The notes: generated by a model from the letters alone, not told the origin. A DNA stretch of 64,000 bases from Flavobacterium erciyesense (GCF_018069925.1 NZ_JAGPXB010000013.1:40817-104816); one strand, 5' to 3'; positions 44,576-54,394 are shown, counted from the first letter of the stretch. Numbers and translations are program-made.

Positions 44576-45795
44576 AAACGCTACTCAAAGATGATCTTTT
44601 ACTCGTAGTCCTTCTTTACCTGTTGGCTATCTCACCCGTTTTGTATTTTTGGGAAGCGTTTCAATCTATTACAATGATTGGTTGCAGCGTTCTTTTATTA
44701 ACCAAAATAAAGAGGACATCTCTTAAAATAAATACTTTTAACTTACCTTTTATCTCTGCAGCTGTACTATTTTCAGGAGTTTGTTTGTGGTATTTCAGTT
44801 CCAAAAGCATCAACTTGCTAGCTAACACTTTATTGTTATTTGCAATCCCGTTGTGCAGTCGGTATTTATATCAATCCCAAACATTCTTAAAGCATAAAAC
44901 ACGTATACTGCTCAGTTTTTGCGGTAGCGTAGGATTGCTCAGTTTATATACAATTGTATTCTACCTCATTGATATTCCCAACCATAATTTTAATTGGTAT
45001 TTTGCCCGATTTAATATCGAGAATCATTTGCACATTCATGGCACTTATTTCAGTTTATGGATTAGCATTGCGCTACTAATACTTACAAATACCTGGATTA
45101 CCAATACTGCCAAAAACACCATCAAAAAGGTGTTTTATAGTTTTTCTTGCTTGATTTTTGTAGCAAGTTTACTCATTGTTAATTCTAGAATGATGTTGTA
45201 TTCAATGCTATTCTTGGGAGTTTTGTTGTATTATTTTTATGCCATTAAAAGCAATCAATTAGTTTTTTCAAAAAAAATGGTAGTAATACTTTTTATATCT
45301 TTTTGTGCTATACTTATGCTTTCGCAAAGGTATTGGGATGATGTTGTTTATTTATTCGAAAATAAGCTTGCCAGTTCCTCTAGATACACCATTAATTACT
45401 GCAGTTTACAAACAATTACCGACTCTTTTTTACTCGGAACAAACCCGAATTTGCTACAAAATCAACTCAATTCTTGTTATGATAGGTATGGTTTTTCGGA
45501 ATTATCAAAAGAGAACATAAACTCTCACAATCAATATCTAGATTACTTTTTAAAAGGTGGTATTTTGCTTTTTGTGGCTTTTGTTATGATTTTGTTCACC
45601 AAATTGCGACTGGCTTATCAAAAACAAAACTACTTGTACTTTTCAGTCACTTTATTGTTTTGCTTTGCCTTTATAACTGAAAATATTTTAGTTCGTCAGT
45701 ACGGTATTTACTGTTATTTTTTATGCGATATCCTGCTGCTGGGAGCTATTGTCCCTAATAAAAGTCATAACACAAATGAAATAGAAGAAAGCTAA
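44572..45795 (+). CDS. O-antigen polymerase/ligase-like membrane protein (Wzy-like)
   Basis: The product has 407 residues and about 11-12 membrane helices. A periplasmic loop with NSHNQYLDYFLKGG near 315 (the SHNQYL motif of O-antigen ligases and polymerases) is present. It should polymerise or ligate repeat units at the periplasmic face. Its last 75 bp overlap the convergent gene at 45721-46929, which encodes another protein of the same type. Confidence 0.88.
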   Translation: MKTLLKDDLLLVVLLYLLAISPVLYFWEAFQSITMIGCSVLLLTKIKRTSLKINTFNLPFISAAVLFSGVCLWYFSSKSINLLANTLLLFAIPLCSRYLYQSQTFLKHKTRILLSFCGSVGLLSLYTIVFYLIDIPNHNFNWYFARFNIENHLHIHGTYFSLWISIALLILTNTWITNTAKNTIKKVFYSFSCLIFVASLLIVNSRMMLYSMLFLGVLLYYFYAIKSNQLVFSKKMVVILFISFCAILMLSQRYWDDVVYLFENKLASSSRYTINYCSLQTITDSFLLGTNPNLLQNQLNSCYDRYGFSELSKENINSHNQYLDYFLKGGILLFVAFVMILFTKLRLAYQKQNYLYFSVTLLFCFAFITENILVRQYGIYCYFLCDILLLGAIVPNKSHNTNEIEES

Positions 45796-46929
45796 GGTGG
45801 GAATTAATAAAATGCAGCCGTCACTTAAACACACAAACAAGTAGGTGATCACACCCATGAAATAAATGAAATTGTTGTTTTTGGTTTTTAAAAAAAGGTA
45901 AACAGGCGTAAAAAAAGAAAGGCAAAACAACGCCAATCCAATTAAACCAAACTGTTTAAAAATAGATAAATACACGATTTCTTCAATAGCATTGTAGACC
46001 GTGCTTCCAAATAAGGTGATTTCGTTTGATTTTCTGATTTGCAAAATTCGTCCGCCTAGATTTGAGTCCAAAATAAAACCTCCAAGAGAACCGTATTGAA
46101 AGTAACGCGTCATAATAATTGATCCCAAAAACAGCAACAAAAGTCCGACCAACAAATAAACTTTAACTAATTTCAGGACTTGGTTGCGATACAAAAACAG
46201 AAAATAAAAAATCAAACCGATCCACACTGTTCGTGATAAAGTGAGTAGTAACGCCAATACCACAGTGATTATTTTTATTTTCGATTTGGTATTTTGGTAA
46301 AAAACCGGGAACAACATCAAAGTACAAACCCCAAAAATATTACCGTTATTATAAGTTGATATCAATTTACTAACGGAGCCACGTTGATTGAATTTGGAAG
46401 AATCTAACTCGCCTAAATCACCTGCATTGACAGTTAAATATGGAATTTCTAGAAAATGCCCCACAACTTGCTTATACACGAACAGAAAAATCCCGTACAA
46501 GGCCACGATAAAAACCGCTTGGCTAATGATATTAGCCATGTAAGCTGTGTTTATTTTTTTTAGAAATGAACTCAAAAAGATATAAAACAGCAACGGCAAA
46601 AAAACAAAACTTACATAAAACGAAATCAGGTTTCCTAAACTGCCTTGATAACCATTGATAAGCAAATGAAGCGTGAAATAAGCTACGAAGGGTAAGGTTG
46701 CTACGTAAGCAATAAAGGCTTTATTAGGTACTTTAAACTCGCTTTTAAAACCTATAATGAATAAGCTTAAAACCGATAAAAAACCTAAATACAAATATCC
46801 CCATGTGATAGGAATTCCAGCTATTTTAAAACCTCCTTTTGGGATAACAACCAATAAAAGTACCGCCAAAAGAAAAACAATTTCCCGGCATTTTACGTTA
46901 GTCAATTTGGTTTTTAAAACATTTTTCAT
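45721..46929 (-). CDS. O-antigen polymerase/ligase-like membrane protein (second copy type)
   Basis: The product has 402 residues and about 11 membrane helices; it is hydrophobic from start to end, with a Wzy-like layout and LSRTVWIGLIFYFLF near residue 238 as a possible signature. It ends inside the coding region of the plus-strand Wzy-like gene (75-bp overlap, different frames). It is the last gene of the minus-strand unit after rfbD, 38 bp away. Confidence 0.85.
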   Translation of the reverse strand: MKNVLKTKLTNVKCREIVFLLAVLLLVVIPKGGFKIAGIPITWGYLYLGFLSVLSLFIIGFKSEFKVPNKAFIAYVATLPFVAYFTLHLLINGYQGSLGNLISFYVSFVFLPLLFYIFLSSFLKKINTAYMANIISQAVFIVALYGIFLFVYKQVVGHFLEIPYLTVNAGDLGELDSSKFNQRGSVSKLISTYNNGNIFGVCTLMLFPVFYQNTKSKIKIITVVLALLLTLSRTVWIGLIFYFLFLYRNQVLKLVKVYLLVGLLLLFLGSIIMTRYFQYGSLGGFILDSNLGGRILQIRKSNEITLFGSTVYNAIEEIVYLSIFKQFGLIGLALFCLSFFTPVYLFLKTKNNNFIYFMGVITYLFVCLSDGCILLIPTLAFFYFICVMTFIRDNSSQQQDIA

Positions 46930-46967
46930 TTGCTTATTGTAAAAAGCCTATCCGGAAAAAAAAATGG

Positions 46968-47831
46968 CTATAGCTCGGTATTTCTCAAGCTATCCTCCCA
47001 AGATTTAATCGAGATGCCAAAAACAGTTTTAATTTTACTTTTATCTAAAACACTGTACTTTGGTCGTTGTGCAGGTGTTGGATAACTGCTACTCTGAATT
47101 GGTTTCAAATCAATACTGACATTATTTACCTCAAAAATTTCCTTAGCAAATTCAAACCAACTGCAGGAGCCTTCATTGCTGTAATGATACAATCCATGCG
47201 CTTGGTGATCAGGATTTTTTGATGCAAAAAGAATAATTTGTACTAATGCATGAGCCAAATCAACTGCATGTGTTGGCGTGCCTATTTGATCGTCAACAAC
47301 TGATAGAGAATCTCGTTCAGCTCCCAATCGCAACATGGTTTTCATAAAATTACCTGCAAATTGTGAATAAACCCATGACGTTCTAACGATGAAATAAGCA
47401 CCAAAAACCGCTTGAATTGCCTTCTCACCGTCAAGTTTTGTTTGCCCATACACACTTTGCGGATTAGGCATATCAGTTTCTAGATAGGGCTCTTCCGCAA
47501 GTCCATCAAAAACAAAATCAGTGGATACGTGCAACAATTGCGTTTTAAACTCATCACAAACCTCGGCTAAATATTGTGCGGCGGTTGTGTTAATTGCAAT
47601 TGCTTTTTCAGGTTCTTGCTCTGCTTTGTCAACCGCAGTATAAGCTGCTGCATTGATACAAAAATCAGGTTTGTATTTTTCAAACTGACTTTGAATGGCT
47701 GCTTTATCGGTAATATCTAGCGTTTTTGAGTCACAAAACACAAAATCGATTTCAGCGTATCCTGAGGCAATATGCTGCAAGGCTTGGCCTAACTGACCGT
47801 TGGCACCGGTCACAAGCACTACCAAACGCAT
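46968..47831 (-). CDS. rfbD: dTDP-4-dehydrorhamnose reductase
   Basis: The product has 287 residues. VTGANGQLGQAL near residue 7 is the NADPH loop, NAAAYTAVDKAE near 60 and VSTDFVFDG near 103 are RmlD hallmarks, and the catalytic Tyr/Lys are in YGQTKLDGE near 128. It reduces dTDP-4-keto-rhamnose to dTDP-L-rhamnose. The start overlaps rfbC by 13 nt. The dehydratase gene rfbB, needed for the pathway, is not in the window. Confidence 0.95.
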   Translation of the reverse strand: MRLVVLVTGANGQLGQALQHIASGYAEIDFVFCDSKTLDITDKAAIQSQFEKYKPDFCINAAAYTAVDKAEQEPEKAIAINTTAAQYLAEVCDEFKTQLLHVSTDFVFDGLAEEPYLETDMPNPQSVYGQTKLDGEKAIQAVFGAYFIVRTSWVYSQFAGNFMKTMLRLGAERDSLSVVDDQIGTPTHAVDLAHALVQIILFASKNPDHQAHGLYHYSNEGSCSWFEFAKEIFEVNNVSIDLKPIQSSSYPTPAQRPKYSVLDKSKIKTVFGISIKSWEDSLRNTEL

Positions 47832-48370
47832 TTGGCTTGATCTAGATTAGGCAAAATTTTATCTTTATCTGAAATCAATAAATCTTCTTCAGAAAATTTC
47901 CAATCTATTTGCAAAGCAGGATCGTTGTATTTTAATCCACCTTCCGACTCTTTATTATAAAAATTATCACATTTGTAGAAAAAGGTTGCCGTTTCGCTTA
48001 GGACAACAAAACCATGTGCAAAACCTCTTGGCACAAAAAACTGCCTTTGATTTTCAGCAGAAAGTACAACCGAAACATGCTCGCCAAAAGTCGCAGATTC
48101 GGGACGCAAATCGACTGCTACATCAAGAACTTCGCCACTTAAAACACGAACCAATTTAGCCTGCGCATGCGCTCCGGTTTGGTAATGCAATCCCCTAAGC
48201 ACTCCTTTGGTAGAAAACGATTGATTGTCTTGTACAAAATGAACTTCCTTTTGTACACCGTCTTGAAACGTTTTAGCATTGAAACTTTCCATAAAGTAGC
48301 CTCTTTCATCTTGAATTACTTTGGGTTCAATGATGAAACAGCCTTCCAGTTTGGTTGTATTAAATATCAT
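47819..48370 (-). CDS. rfbC: dTDP-4-dehydrorhamnose 3,5-epimerase
   Basis: The product has 183 residues, the standard length. DERGYFMESFNAKTF near residue 21, VLRGLHYQTGAHAQAKLVR near 57 (with the catalytic His), and FVPRGFAHGFVVLSE near 110 are all present. It epimerises C3 and C5 of dTDP-4-keto-6-deoxyglucose. It lies 6 bp from rfbA. Confidence 0.96.
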   Translation of the reverse strand: MIFNTTKLEGCFIIEPKVIQDERGYFMESFNAKTFQDGVQKEVHFVQDNQSFSTKGVLRGLHYQTGAHAQAKLVRVLSGEVLDVAVDLRPESATFGEHVSVVLSAENQRQFFVPRGFAHGFVVLSETATFFYKCDNFYNKESEGGLKYNDPALQIDWKFSEEDLLISDKDKILPNLDQAKCVW

Positions 48371-48376
48371 AAATTA

Positions 48377-49234
48377 TTAAATTATCTCTAATAAATGCGA
48401 ACCGTATCCGCTCTTTAATAAAGGTTGTGCTATCGTTTTTAATTGCTCTGCTGAGATGTAACCCATCCTAAAAGCAGCTTCTTCAATTGATCCTATTTTT
48501 AATCCTTGACGCTCCTCAATTACTTGTACAAATTGAGAGGCTTGCATTAACGAATTGAATGTTCCAGTATCAAACCATGCAGTACCGCGATCGAGAATAC
48601 TTACTTTTAATTTACCTCTGCGCAAATATTCTTTGTTGACATCAGTAATTTCAATTTCTCCGCGTTGACTTGGCTTTATATTCGCAGCAATATCTACCAC
48701 ATCGTTATCATAGAAATAAATTCCGGGAACAGCATAATTAGATTTTGGTACTAATGGTTTTTCTTCAATAGAAAGTACATTTCCTTCCGAGTCAAAATCA
48801 ACCACACCATATCGCTCTGGATCGTTTACGTGATAGGCATAAATGATACCGCCATCAGGATCGTTGTTGGCTTGCAAAAGTTGTGACAAACCTGTTCCGT
48901 AAAAAATATTATCTCCCAGTACCAAGGCTACTTTATCGCCTCCAATAAACTCTTTACCAATAATAAAAGCTTCGGCAAGACCATTTGGATGTTCTTGCAC
49001 GGCATATTCAAAACGACAACCCAATTTAGAACCATCGCCTAACAATTGTTGAAATAAAGGCAAATCATGTGGTGTCGAAATAATCAAGATCTCTCTGATT
49101 CCTGCCCACATCAAGGATGACAAAGGATAATAAATCATAGGCTTGTCATAAATAGGCATCAGTTGTTTACTCACTGCTAGTGTTAACGGATGCAAGCGCG
49201 TACCTGAACCTCCTGCTAGAATTATTCCTTTCAT
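48377..49234 (-). CDS. rfbA: Glucose-1-phosphate thymidylyltransferase
   Basis: The product has 285 residues. [20 protein letters not shown] near residue 4 is the nucleotide loop, [11 protein letters not shown] near 104 the metal-binding Asp, and [14 protein letters not shown] near 166 is typical. It makes dTDP-glucose from dTTP and glucose 1-phosphate, the first step to dTDP-rhamnose. It is 5 bp from the Wzz-like gene and 6 bp from rfbC, within one unit from the promoter at 51924. Confidence 0.96.
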   Translation of the reverse strand: MKGIILAGGSGTRLHPLTLAVSKQLMPIYDKPMIYYPLSSLMWAGIREILIISTPHDLPLFQQLLGDGSKLGCRFEYAVQEHPNGLAEAFIIGKEFIGGDKVALVLGDNIFYGTGLSQLLQANNDPDGGIIYAYHVNDPERYGVVDFDSEGNVLSIEEKPLVPKSNYAVPGIYFYDNDVVDIAANIKPSQRGEIEITDVNKEYLRRGKLKVSILDRGTAWFDTGTFNSLMQASQFVQVIEERQGLKIGSIEEAAFRMGYISAEQLKTIAQPLLKSGYGSHLLEII

Positions 49235-49239
49235 GGTAG

Positions 49240-50214
49240 TTATTTATTGTATTTAACTTTTAGTTTTTGATAAAAACTAACGAATAGGCTACCAAATATG
49301 AACAGCCCCACAAACAATAATGGAGCTAAAAATTTAAGTTTGCCATTGATAGATTTTACATTCTTTATGTTGGTCACTAAACTAATTTCTTTGATAACAC
49401 TATCAAAGTTAATTTTGTCTAAACGATTATTACCTTGCTGCTTGATTAGTAGCTCTTTATTTTTGATCAAGTCGTTTACCTGCGTATTTTCGTTGTAATA
49501 TACCAAACTACTGCTTGGTCCTTTCGGATTTTTGCTAAAGTTGTTGAGTAAGGTATTTATTTGTTTGAGTATCGAATCATTCTCTTTGCGGCTCATTTCA
49601 AGGTTTTTCAAACTTTCTTTTTGAATAGCTGAGAAATATTTTGAATCATTCAAATACTCCTGCAAAGGTTTCACAAAATCATCTTGACCTACTTTTTTAG
49701 CTGTAGAAATAGACAGTTGATGAAACGGATAATTCTTGCTCGTTAATTCATTTTCAATTGACTTTGCCGCACCGCCTTCATCGGCCATGAGTTTTACCAA
49801 CTCTAAACGCTGCTCATCATTACCTACAAATTTATAGACGTCAATAACTGGAGTTATCTCTATATTTCGTAATTTCAACCTCGTGTCAAACCCTAATTTT
49901 TGCAAAAACAAGCTGTCGTTTTCTTTGATTTTAGAATTTAGTAAAGCTACTTTGCCATACAAATAATCCGTCGATCCAAAATTAGGCATCACAATGATTT
50001 CATGATCATAAGCTGTTCTGGATTTATCTAAAAATAGACCTAGCCCTGCTCCCAAAACAAACAAAACAATCAATACCAAAACATTTCGTTTCAGGAACAA
50101 AAAACCTTCAAATAGTCGCAAAAAAACACGATCTACAAAAAGACCCATTTTTGAAAATATTTGAGACAAATCAACTTCTTGATCACTCGAATTAAGCGGC
50201 TTATTTTCGCTCAT
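49240..50214 (-). CDS. Wzz-like chain-length or polysaccharide co-polymerase-type protein
   Basis: The product has 324 residues. Two membrane helices bracket a long charged periplasmic part: about residues 43-62 ([20 protein letters not shown]) and about 297-314 ([16 protein letters not shown]). This is the topology of Wzz proteins that set the length of surface glycans. The middle is predicted coiled and helical, with no clear family match. It lies between the DUF6909-type gene and rfbA, 7 and 5 bp away. Confidence 0.7.
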   Translation of the reverse strand: MSENKPLNSSDQEVDLSQIFSKMGLFVDRVFLRLFEGFLFLKRNVLVLIVLFVLGAGLGLFLDKSRTAYDHEIIVMPNFGSTDYLYGKVALLNSKIKENDSLFLQKLGFDTRLKLRNIEITPVIDVYKFVGNDEQRLELVKLMADEGGAAKSIENELTSKNYPFHQLSISTAKKVGQDDFVKPLQEYLNDSKYFSAIQKESLKNLEMSRKENDSILKQINTLLNNFSKNPKGPSSSLVYYNENTQVNDLIKNKELLIKQQGNNRLDKINFDSVIKEISLVTNIKNVKSINGKLKFLAPLLFVGLFIFGSLFVSFYQKLKVKYNK

Positions 50215-50221
50215 AGGATTG

Positions 50222-51901
50222 TTATTTTACGTTGAAAATTTGTTCCAATATTTTAATGGTAATCAAATACGTAGGTTTTACACCTGTTGTTCCTAAACCA
50301 CCTGAAGCCAAAGTACTTCCTGTTTCTAAAGGATTATCTGAGGCATAATAAGCATAACGAACTTTTATATCGCTTGGTACACTTCTTCTAATTTTTGAGG
50401 CCGATTGAATGGCTTTTTGATAATAAGAACCCTCCATTTCAAGACCAATAATTCCCCAAGTTGATTCGTGGAAAAACTTTAATAAATCTCTGTTTTGTAA
50501 TGAAGTTCCCAAAACAGTTACCATTGGACCTGCAAAAACCGCAATGTCATTTCCTTCAAACATGTCGGCAGTTAATTCGTTTTCAAAGAAATAATTATCA
50601 GCAGTTCCTTCGTTAATATGTGCATTAGGAATCATGATATCTCCCTTTCCGCCCTCAAGAATTCCTGCTTTACCCATGATTGAAACCGATTTTACATTCA
50701 GCAAAGTATCTTTCTTAAATGGTTTCAATAACTCATCAATAGTTTCATAAGCTTGTTCTCCAAAAGCATAATCCATAACAATTAGCACCGGTTTTTCAGT
50801 ATCTACTTGCGCCGTAGGAAACGATGTTTTGGTCCAATTGATTTTAGCTGTATCAAAAATTTGTACGTCAATATTAGTTCCTGATGTGTCTGGTAATGAA
50901 ATCATTCCTTGCTTCAAGGCAACAGCTGTAACTTGATTGCGCACCTCATCAGCACCTGATCTACTTAGCTCTTCATAAATAAAGAAATCCGATTTGTCTT
51001 TGAACTTCGTTTTCAAAACTTCGGTAGCAAAAATCGAATTCATCACACTGTGCATGTTGGCACTGATTACGTGAATTGGTCGGTTTAAAAGTTGATTGGC
51101 TTTTAAAACTTCTTTGATATTGGTTGCCCAAATTTCACCGTGAATGTGGTGTCCTAAACGCTCTCTTAAAATTGGGCTGAAAGTAATCGTTCTTTTATTA
51201 TCCTCTACAATTTCTTCAATGGCTAGTTTACCCAACCAAAAAATCACGTGTAAAAAACGGTCTGGAGCAGCTGCTGAACCAAAGGCATCATAAATATCTA
51301 AAACCTCAGCAAAAGTTCTACCTAAAATGTTAGCTGCATGCGAAATAGCTTTTTCTTTCTCTATTTGAGTTAGCTTTTTCTTTGATGAAACGGCCTGCTC
51401 AAGCTTGATCCAATCACGAGAAACCTCGCCGGCATCATCTAATAAAACACGGTTTCTGATTTTATGTGATTCGATAAAAACAAAAGTCAAGTGCGTTAAA
51501 ATATCATAAATATCAGATCTTCCTCTTGTAATTTCTACATTCATTTGCTCCTCATCAATACGGTAGCAATTACGACGTCTTTTTGGAGGAACAATCGCTT
51601 GAAAATGCGATTTTGAGTAACCTTCATCCGAAGTAAGATTGATAAAACGACATTCTTCAATTCCTACTGGTAAACGTTCAATTACGTACAAAAGTCCGTT
51701 CAATTCTACTTTCTCTTCGGCAATATTCCCGTAAATCTCTGGTCGTAAAGCAAGTAATGCCTCGCGAAGCGTATCGCCTGATACTCCCATTGGTTTGTAA
51801 AATCCTCTATTAAAAAGGTGGCGCATTGTTATGTACATTTTTTCAATGGCTGCCGATGATTCTTGTGCTCTTGAGCGCGATATATTTTTTGTTTCTTTCA
51901 T
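50222..51901 (-). CDS. Large cytoplasmic protein, DUF6909-type, nucleosidase-like C-terminal half
   Basis: The product has 559 residues. The N-terminal half (about 1-280) is helical, with HHIHGEIWATNIKEVLKANQ near 249-269. The C-terminal half looks like a nucleoside phosphorylase/AMP nucleosidase fold: SIMGKAGILEGGKGDIMIP near 397-416 and GIIGLEMEGSYYQKAI near 478-494, which resembles the purine-site Met-Glu of that superfamily. I recall the family as DUF6909; the substrate is unknown. It has its own strong promoter inside the end of the GH3 gene and heads the unit of Wzz, rfbA, rfbC, rfbD and a Wzy-like gene. Confidence 0.7.
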   Translation of the reverse strand: MKETKNISRSRAQESSAAIEKMYITMRHLFNRGFYKPMGVSGDTLREALLALRPEIYGNIAEEKVELNGLLYVIERLPVGIEECRFINLTSDEGYSKSHFQAIVPPKRRRNCYRIDEEQMNVEITRGRSDIYDILTHLTFVFIESHKIRNRVLLDDAGEVSRDWIKLEQAVSSKKKLTQIEKEKAISHAANILGRTFAEVLDIYDAFGSAAAPDRFLHVIFWLGKLAIEEIVEDNKRTITFSPILRERLGHHIHGEIWATNIKEVLKANQLLNRPIHVISANMHSVMNSIFATEVLKTKFKDKSDFFIYEELSRSGADEVRNQVTAVALKQGMISLPDTSGTNIDVQIFDTAKINWTKTSFPTAQVDTEKPVLIVMDYAFGEQAYETIDELLKPFKKDTLLNVKSVSIMGKAGILEGGKGDIMIPNAHINEGTADNYFFENELTADMFEGNDIAVFAGPMVTVLGTSLQNRDLLKFFHESTWGIIGLEMEGSYYQKAIQSASKIRRSVPSDIKVRYAYYASDNPLETGSTLASGGLGTTGVKPTYLITIKILEQIFNVK

Positions 51902-51923
51902 TTTCTACTTATTTTTTAACCTG

Positions 51924-51956
51924 CAAATGTATGACATTTATTGGGTCTTTAACAAA
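51924..51956 (-). promoter_or_regulatory. Promoter of the DUF6909-Wzz-rfbACD-Wzy unit
   Basis: On the minus strand TTTG (51956-51953), 21-nt spacer, then TACATTTG (51931-51924): an exact match to the flavobacterial consensus. Its upstream part lies inside the 3' end of the GH3 gene, which ends at 51938. Confidence 0.75.
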
Positions 51957-53437
51957 TCTGCTATTTTTCTGTCATTAGATAAGCGCGGCACTTTATTTTG
52001 GCCACCTAATTTCCCAATCGATTTCATATAATCTTGAAAACCGTTTTTAACCACTTTGGTAACCACCACTTTTTGCAACACTTTGCCCACAATTAAATCG
52101 TCATAATAAACATTTTGTTTGCGCATGGCATTGTCTAGCGCCTCCGCAAAATTCTCTAAATTTTCTGGTTCTCCCGATCCTTGGGAATCAAACTCTATAA
52201 ACCATTCGTGATACGGCAATCCCTCTGCTGGCGTGATTTGTGGTGCTACTGTAAACTCATTAATTCTGATTGATGTTCCGATAATGGCTTCTTGCAAAGC
52301 ACTTTCTACTTCCTTACCAATAACATGTTCTCCAAAAGCCGATATGTAATGTTTGATTCTGCCCGATACAATTATTCGGTACGGTTTTAAACTCGTGAAC
52401 TGAACGGTATCGCCAATATTATACCCCCAAAGTCCTGCATTGGTCGAAATTATCAAAACATAATTGACATTCAATTCAACCTCACCAATGGTGTAACGTC
52501 TTGGATTCTCCGTGTAAAATTCGTCACTTTTGATAAACTCATAAAAAATTCCGGAGTTTAGCAGTAGTAACATTCCTTTTTCCTTTTGAGAATCTTGATA
52601 GGCAAAAAATCCTTCCGAAGCCGGAAACAATTCAATGCTGTCTACTTTTCTTCCTATTAAATTCTCGAATTTGGCCCGATACGGTTCGTAATTCACACCG
52701 CCGTAAATGAACAAATTAAAGTTTTTGAAAATTTCGCTAACAGGCTTCCCTCCTTTTTGATGCAGTTTTTCAAAATACATTTGCACCCATGATGGAATCC
52801 CTGAAATCACAGCCATATTTTCATGAAACGTTTCTTCAACAATGGCATTTACTTTGGTTTCCCAATCTTCGATACAATTCGTCTCCCAAGATGGCATTCT
52901 GTTTTTTTGAAGGTATTTTGGAACAAAATGCGCTACAATTCCGGATAAACGCCCTAGTTTTATTCCATTTTTTTCTTCTAAAATCGGACTTCCTTGCAAG
53001 AAAATCATTTTACCATCTACAAAATCTGCATTTCCGGTTTCATGAATGTAATGCAAGATGGCATTTCGGGCGGCCTCAATATGATACGGCATGGATTCCT
53101 TAGTCAACGGAATGTACTTTGCTCCAGATGTAGTACCCGATGTTTTGGCAAAATACAACGGTTTCCCTTTCCACAAAATATCGGCTTCGCCTTGTACCAC
53201 TCGATCAACATAAGGTTTTAGTGCTTCGTAATCGCGCACGGGAACGTACTTGGCAAAGTCGGCCGCAGTTGTAATTTTATTAAAATGGTGGTCCTTGCCA
53301 AAAGCCGTATGTTGTGCTTGAGTAATTAATTGCTGCAGCACCTTTTGTTGAGCCACTACTGGATTTGTAGCCCAAGCTTGGGTTTTTTGATATATATTTT
53401 TGGCAAAAATCTTTGCTATAATTGATTTTAATGACAT
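51938..53437 (-). CDS. GH3 auxin-responsive promoter family protein (acyl-adenylating)
   Basis: The product has 499 residues. The GH3-type adenylate-forming loop SGTTSGAKYIPLT near residue 102 is clear, followed by the ATP-site FNLFIYGGVNYEPYR near 239 and the later YNIGDTVQF near 343. In plants GH3 enzymes link auxin or jasmonate to amino acids; the bacterial substrate is unknown. It is widespread in Bacteroidota. The 34 bp upstream lead from the short LytM-related gene, so the two are probably co-transcribed. Confidence 0.88.
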   Translation of the reverse strand: MSLKSIIAKIFAKNIYQKTQAWATNPVVAQQKVLQQLITQAQHTAFGKDHHFNKITTAADFAKYVPVRDYEALKPYVDRVVQGEADILWKGKPLYFAKTSGTTSGAKYIPLTKESMPYHIEAARNAILHYIHETGNADFVDGKMIFLQGSPILEEKNGIKLGRLSGIVAHFVPKYLQKNRMPSWETNCIEDWETKVNAIVEETFHENMAVISGIPSWVQMYFEKLHQKGGKPVSEIFKNFNLFIYGGVNYEPYRAKFENLIGRKVDSIELFPASEGFFAYQDSQKEKGMLLLLNSGIFYEFIKSDEFYTENPRRYTIGEVELNVNYVLIISTNAGLWGYNIGDTVQFTSLKPYRIIVSGRIKHYISAFGEHVIGKEVESALQEAIIGTSIRINEFTVAPQITPAEGLPYHEWFIEFDSQGSGEPENLENFAEALDNAMRKQNVYYDDLIVGKVLQKVVVTKVVKNGFQDYMKSIGKLGGQNKVPRLSNDRKIADLLKTQ

Positions 53438-53471
53438 CCTGATGAGATACTTTTGAAATGTAAAATACGAT

Positions 53472-53990
53472 TTATTTAGAACTTTTTCTTTTGGACGCAG
53501 CCGAATTTGATGCTGCTTTTTGCTCCTCGATAGCCACTTGTTTGCGCAATTCCAATTCTGCTTCTGATGGAGTTAAATCTACTTTATCTGCTGTTACTTC
53601 GGGAGTTTCTAAAATAGAATCTTTGTTGAATTTAGCATATTCTAACTCACCAGTTAAAACTTTCTTGATGGCTTTTAAATACAAATCATTCTGTTTTATG
53701 GCTTTAGAAAGCGAATCTGATTTGAGAGCCAATTCAGTAGCCTCTTTTTTCAATTGCGATGACGAATAGCCCGGAATGAACTCTCGTAAAGGCGTGAATG
53801 CAATGATAAATGTAGTTACAAAAATGATTAAGATAGCACCCACACTAGCTACAACAAAAACATTCATTAAGGTGAGTTTTAATGAAAAGGTCTCTTCAAA
53901 AGTATCTTCGTTTAGAATTACGAGACGTCTTTTGTTGAATAAATTTTCTTTTATGACTTTTCGTTTTTGTCTTTTTTTGGACATATTCAT
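53472..53990 (-). CDS. Membrane-anchored protein related to the N-terminal half of a LytM (M23) peptidase family
   Basis: The product has 172 residues. A basic N terminus (KKRQKRKVIKENLFNKRRLVILNEDTFEE) precedes one membrane helix (about 44-67, VFVVASVGAILIIFVTTFIIAFT). A charged coiled region and then an Ala/Ser/Lys tail follow. From memory the N terminus (RLVILNEDTFEE...PLREFIPGYSS) matches a flavobacterial family of about 320 residues whose C-terminal half is an M23 peptidase; no such domain is present here, and the next gene starts 35 bp away. It is therefore either a naturally short version or a truncated relic. Confidence 0.65.
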   Translation of the reverse strand: MNMSKKRQKRKVIKENLFNKRRLVILNEDTFEETFSLKLTLMNVFVVASVGAILIIFVTTFIIAFTPLREFIPGYSSSQLKKEATELALKSDSLSKAIKQNDLYLKAIKKVLTGELEYAKFNKDSILETPEVTADKVDLTPSEAELELRKQVAIEEQKAASNSAASKRKSSK

Positions 53991-54121
53991 TGATTATTGA
54001 ACAAATATAACAATTATTGTGCTTGCATTTACTGTCTTTACAGCAATACAAAAAGCAATTGGTGCAGTGACATTAATAAATTTTTAACGCTTCGCCCATT
54101 AAATAAATGCTGTAAAATGAA

Positions 54122-54150
54122 TTTGTATTCAGTAATTCTATATACCTTTG
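54122..54150 (+). promoter_or_regulatory. tatA promoter
   Basis: TTTG (54122-54125), a 17-nt spacer, then TACCTTTG (54143-54150). The match to the flavobacterial consensus is complete. It ends 46 nt before the tatA start. Confidence 0.75.
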
Positions 54151-54195
54151 CTATTAGGTTATTTACAAATTTGCTTCGGCATAAATTATACTATC

Positions 54196-54375
54196 ATGGG
54201 AAGATTAGGTGTTACAGAAATCCTTATAATATTAGCTGTCGTTTTATTACTTTTTGGAGGTAAAAAAATTCCAGAATTGATGAAAGGTTTAGGAAGCGGA
54301 ATCAAAGAATTCAAGAACGCAGCAAAAGACGGTGAACCAGCCAATAAAAAAGAAGAAGCTTCTACAAAAGAATAA
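54196..54375 (+). CDS. tatA: Twin-arginine translocase subunit TatA
   Basis: The product has 59 residues from the ATG at 54196; the frame extends to 54148 but that ignores the promoter just upstream. The single N-terminal membrane helix ([15 protein letters not shown]), the FGGKKIPEL hinge and the amphipathic helix ([15 protein letters not shown]) are all typical of TatA/E. It forms the pore for folded Tat substrates with TatC, which is not in the window. Confidence 0.95.
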   Translation: MGRLGVTEILIILAVVLLLFGGKKIPELMKGLGSGIKEFKNAAKDGEPANKKEEASTKE

Positions 54376-54394
54376 TTCTTTATAACTAGAATAG

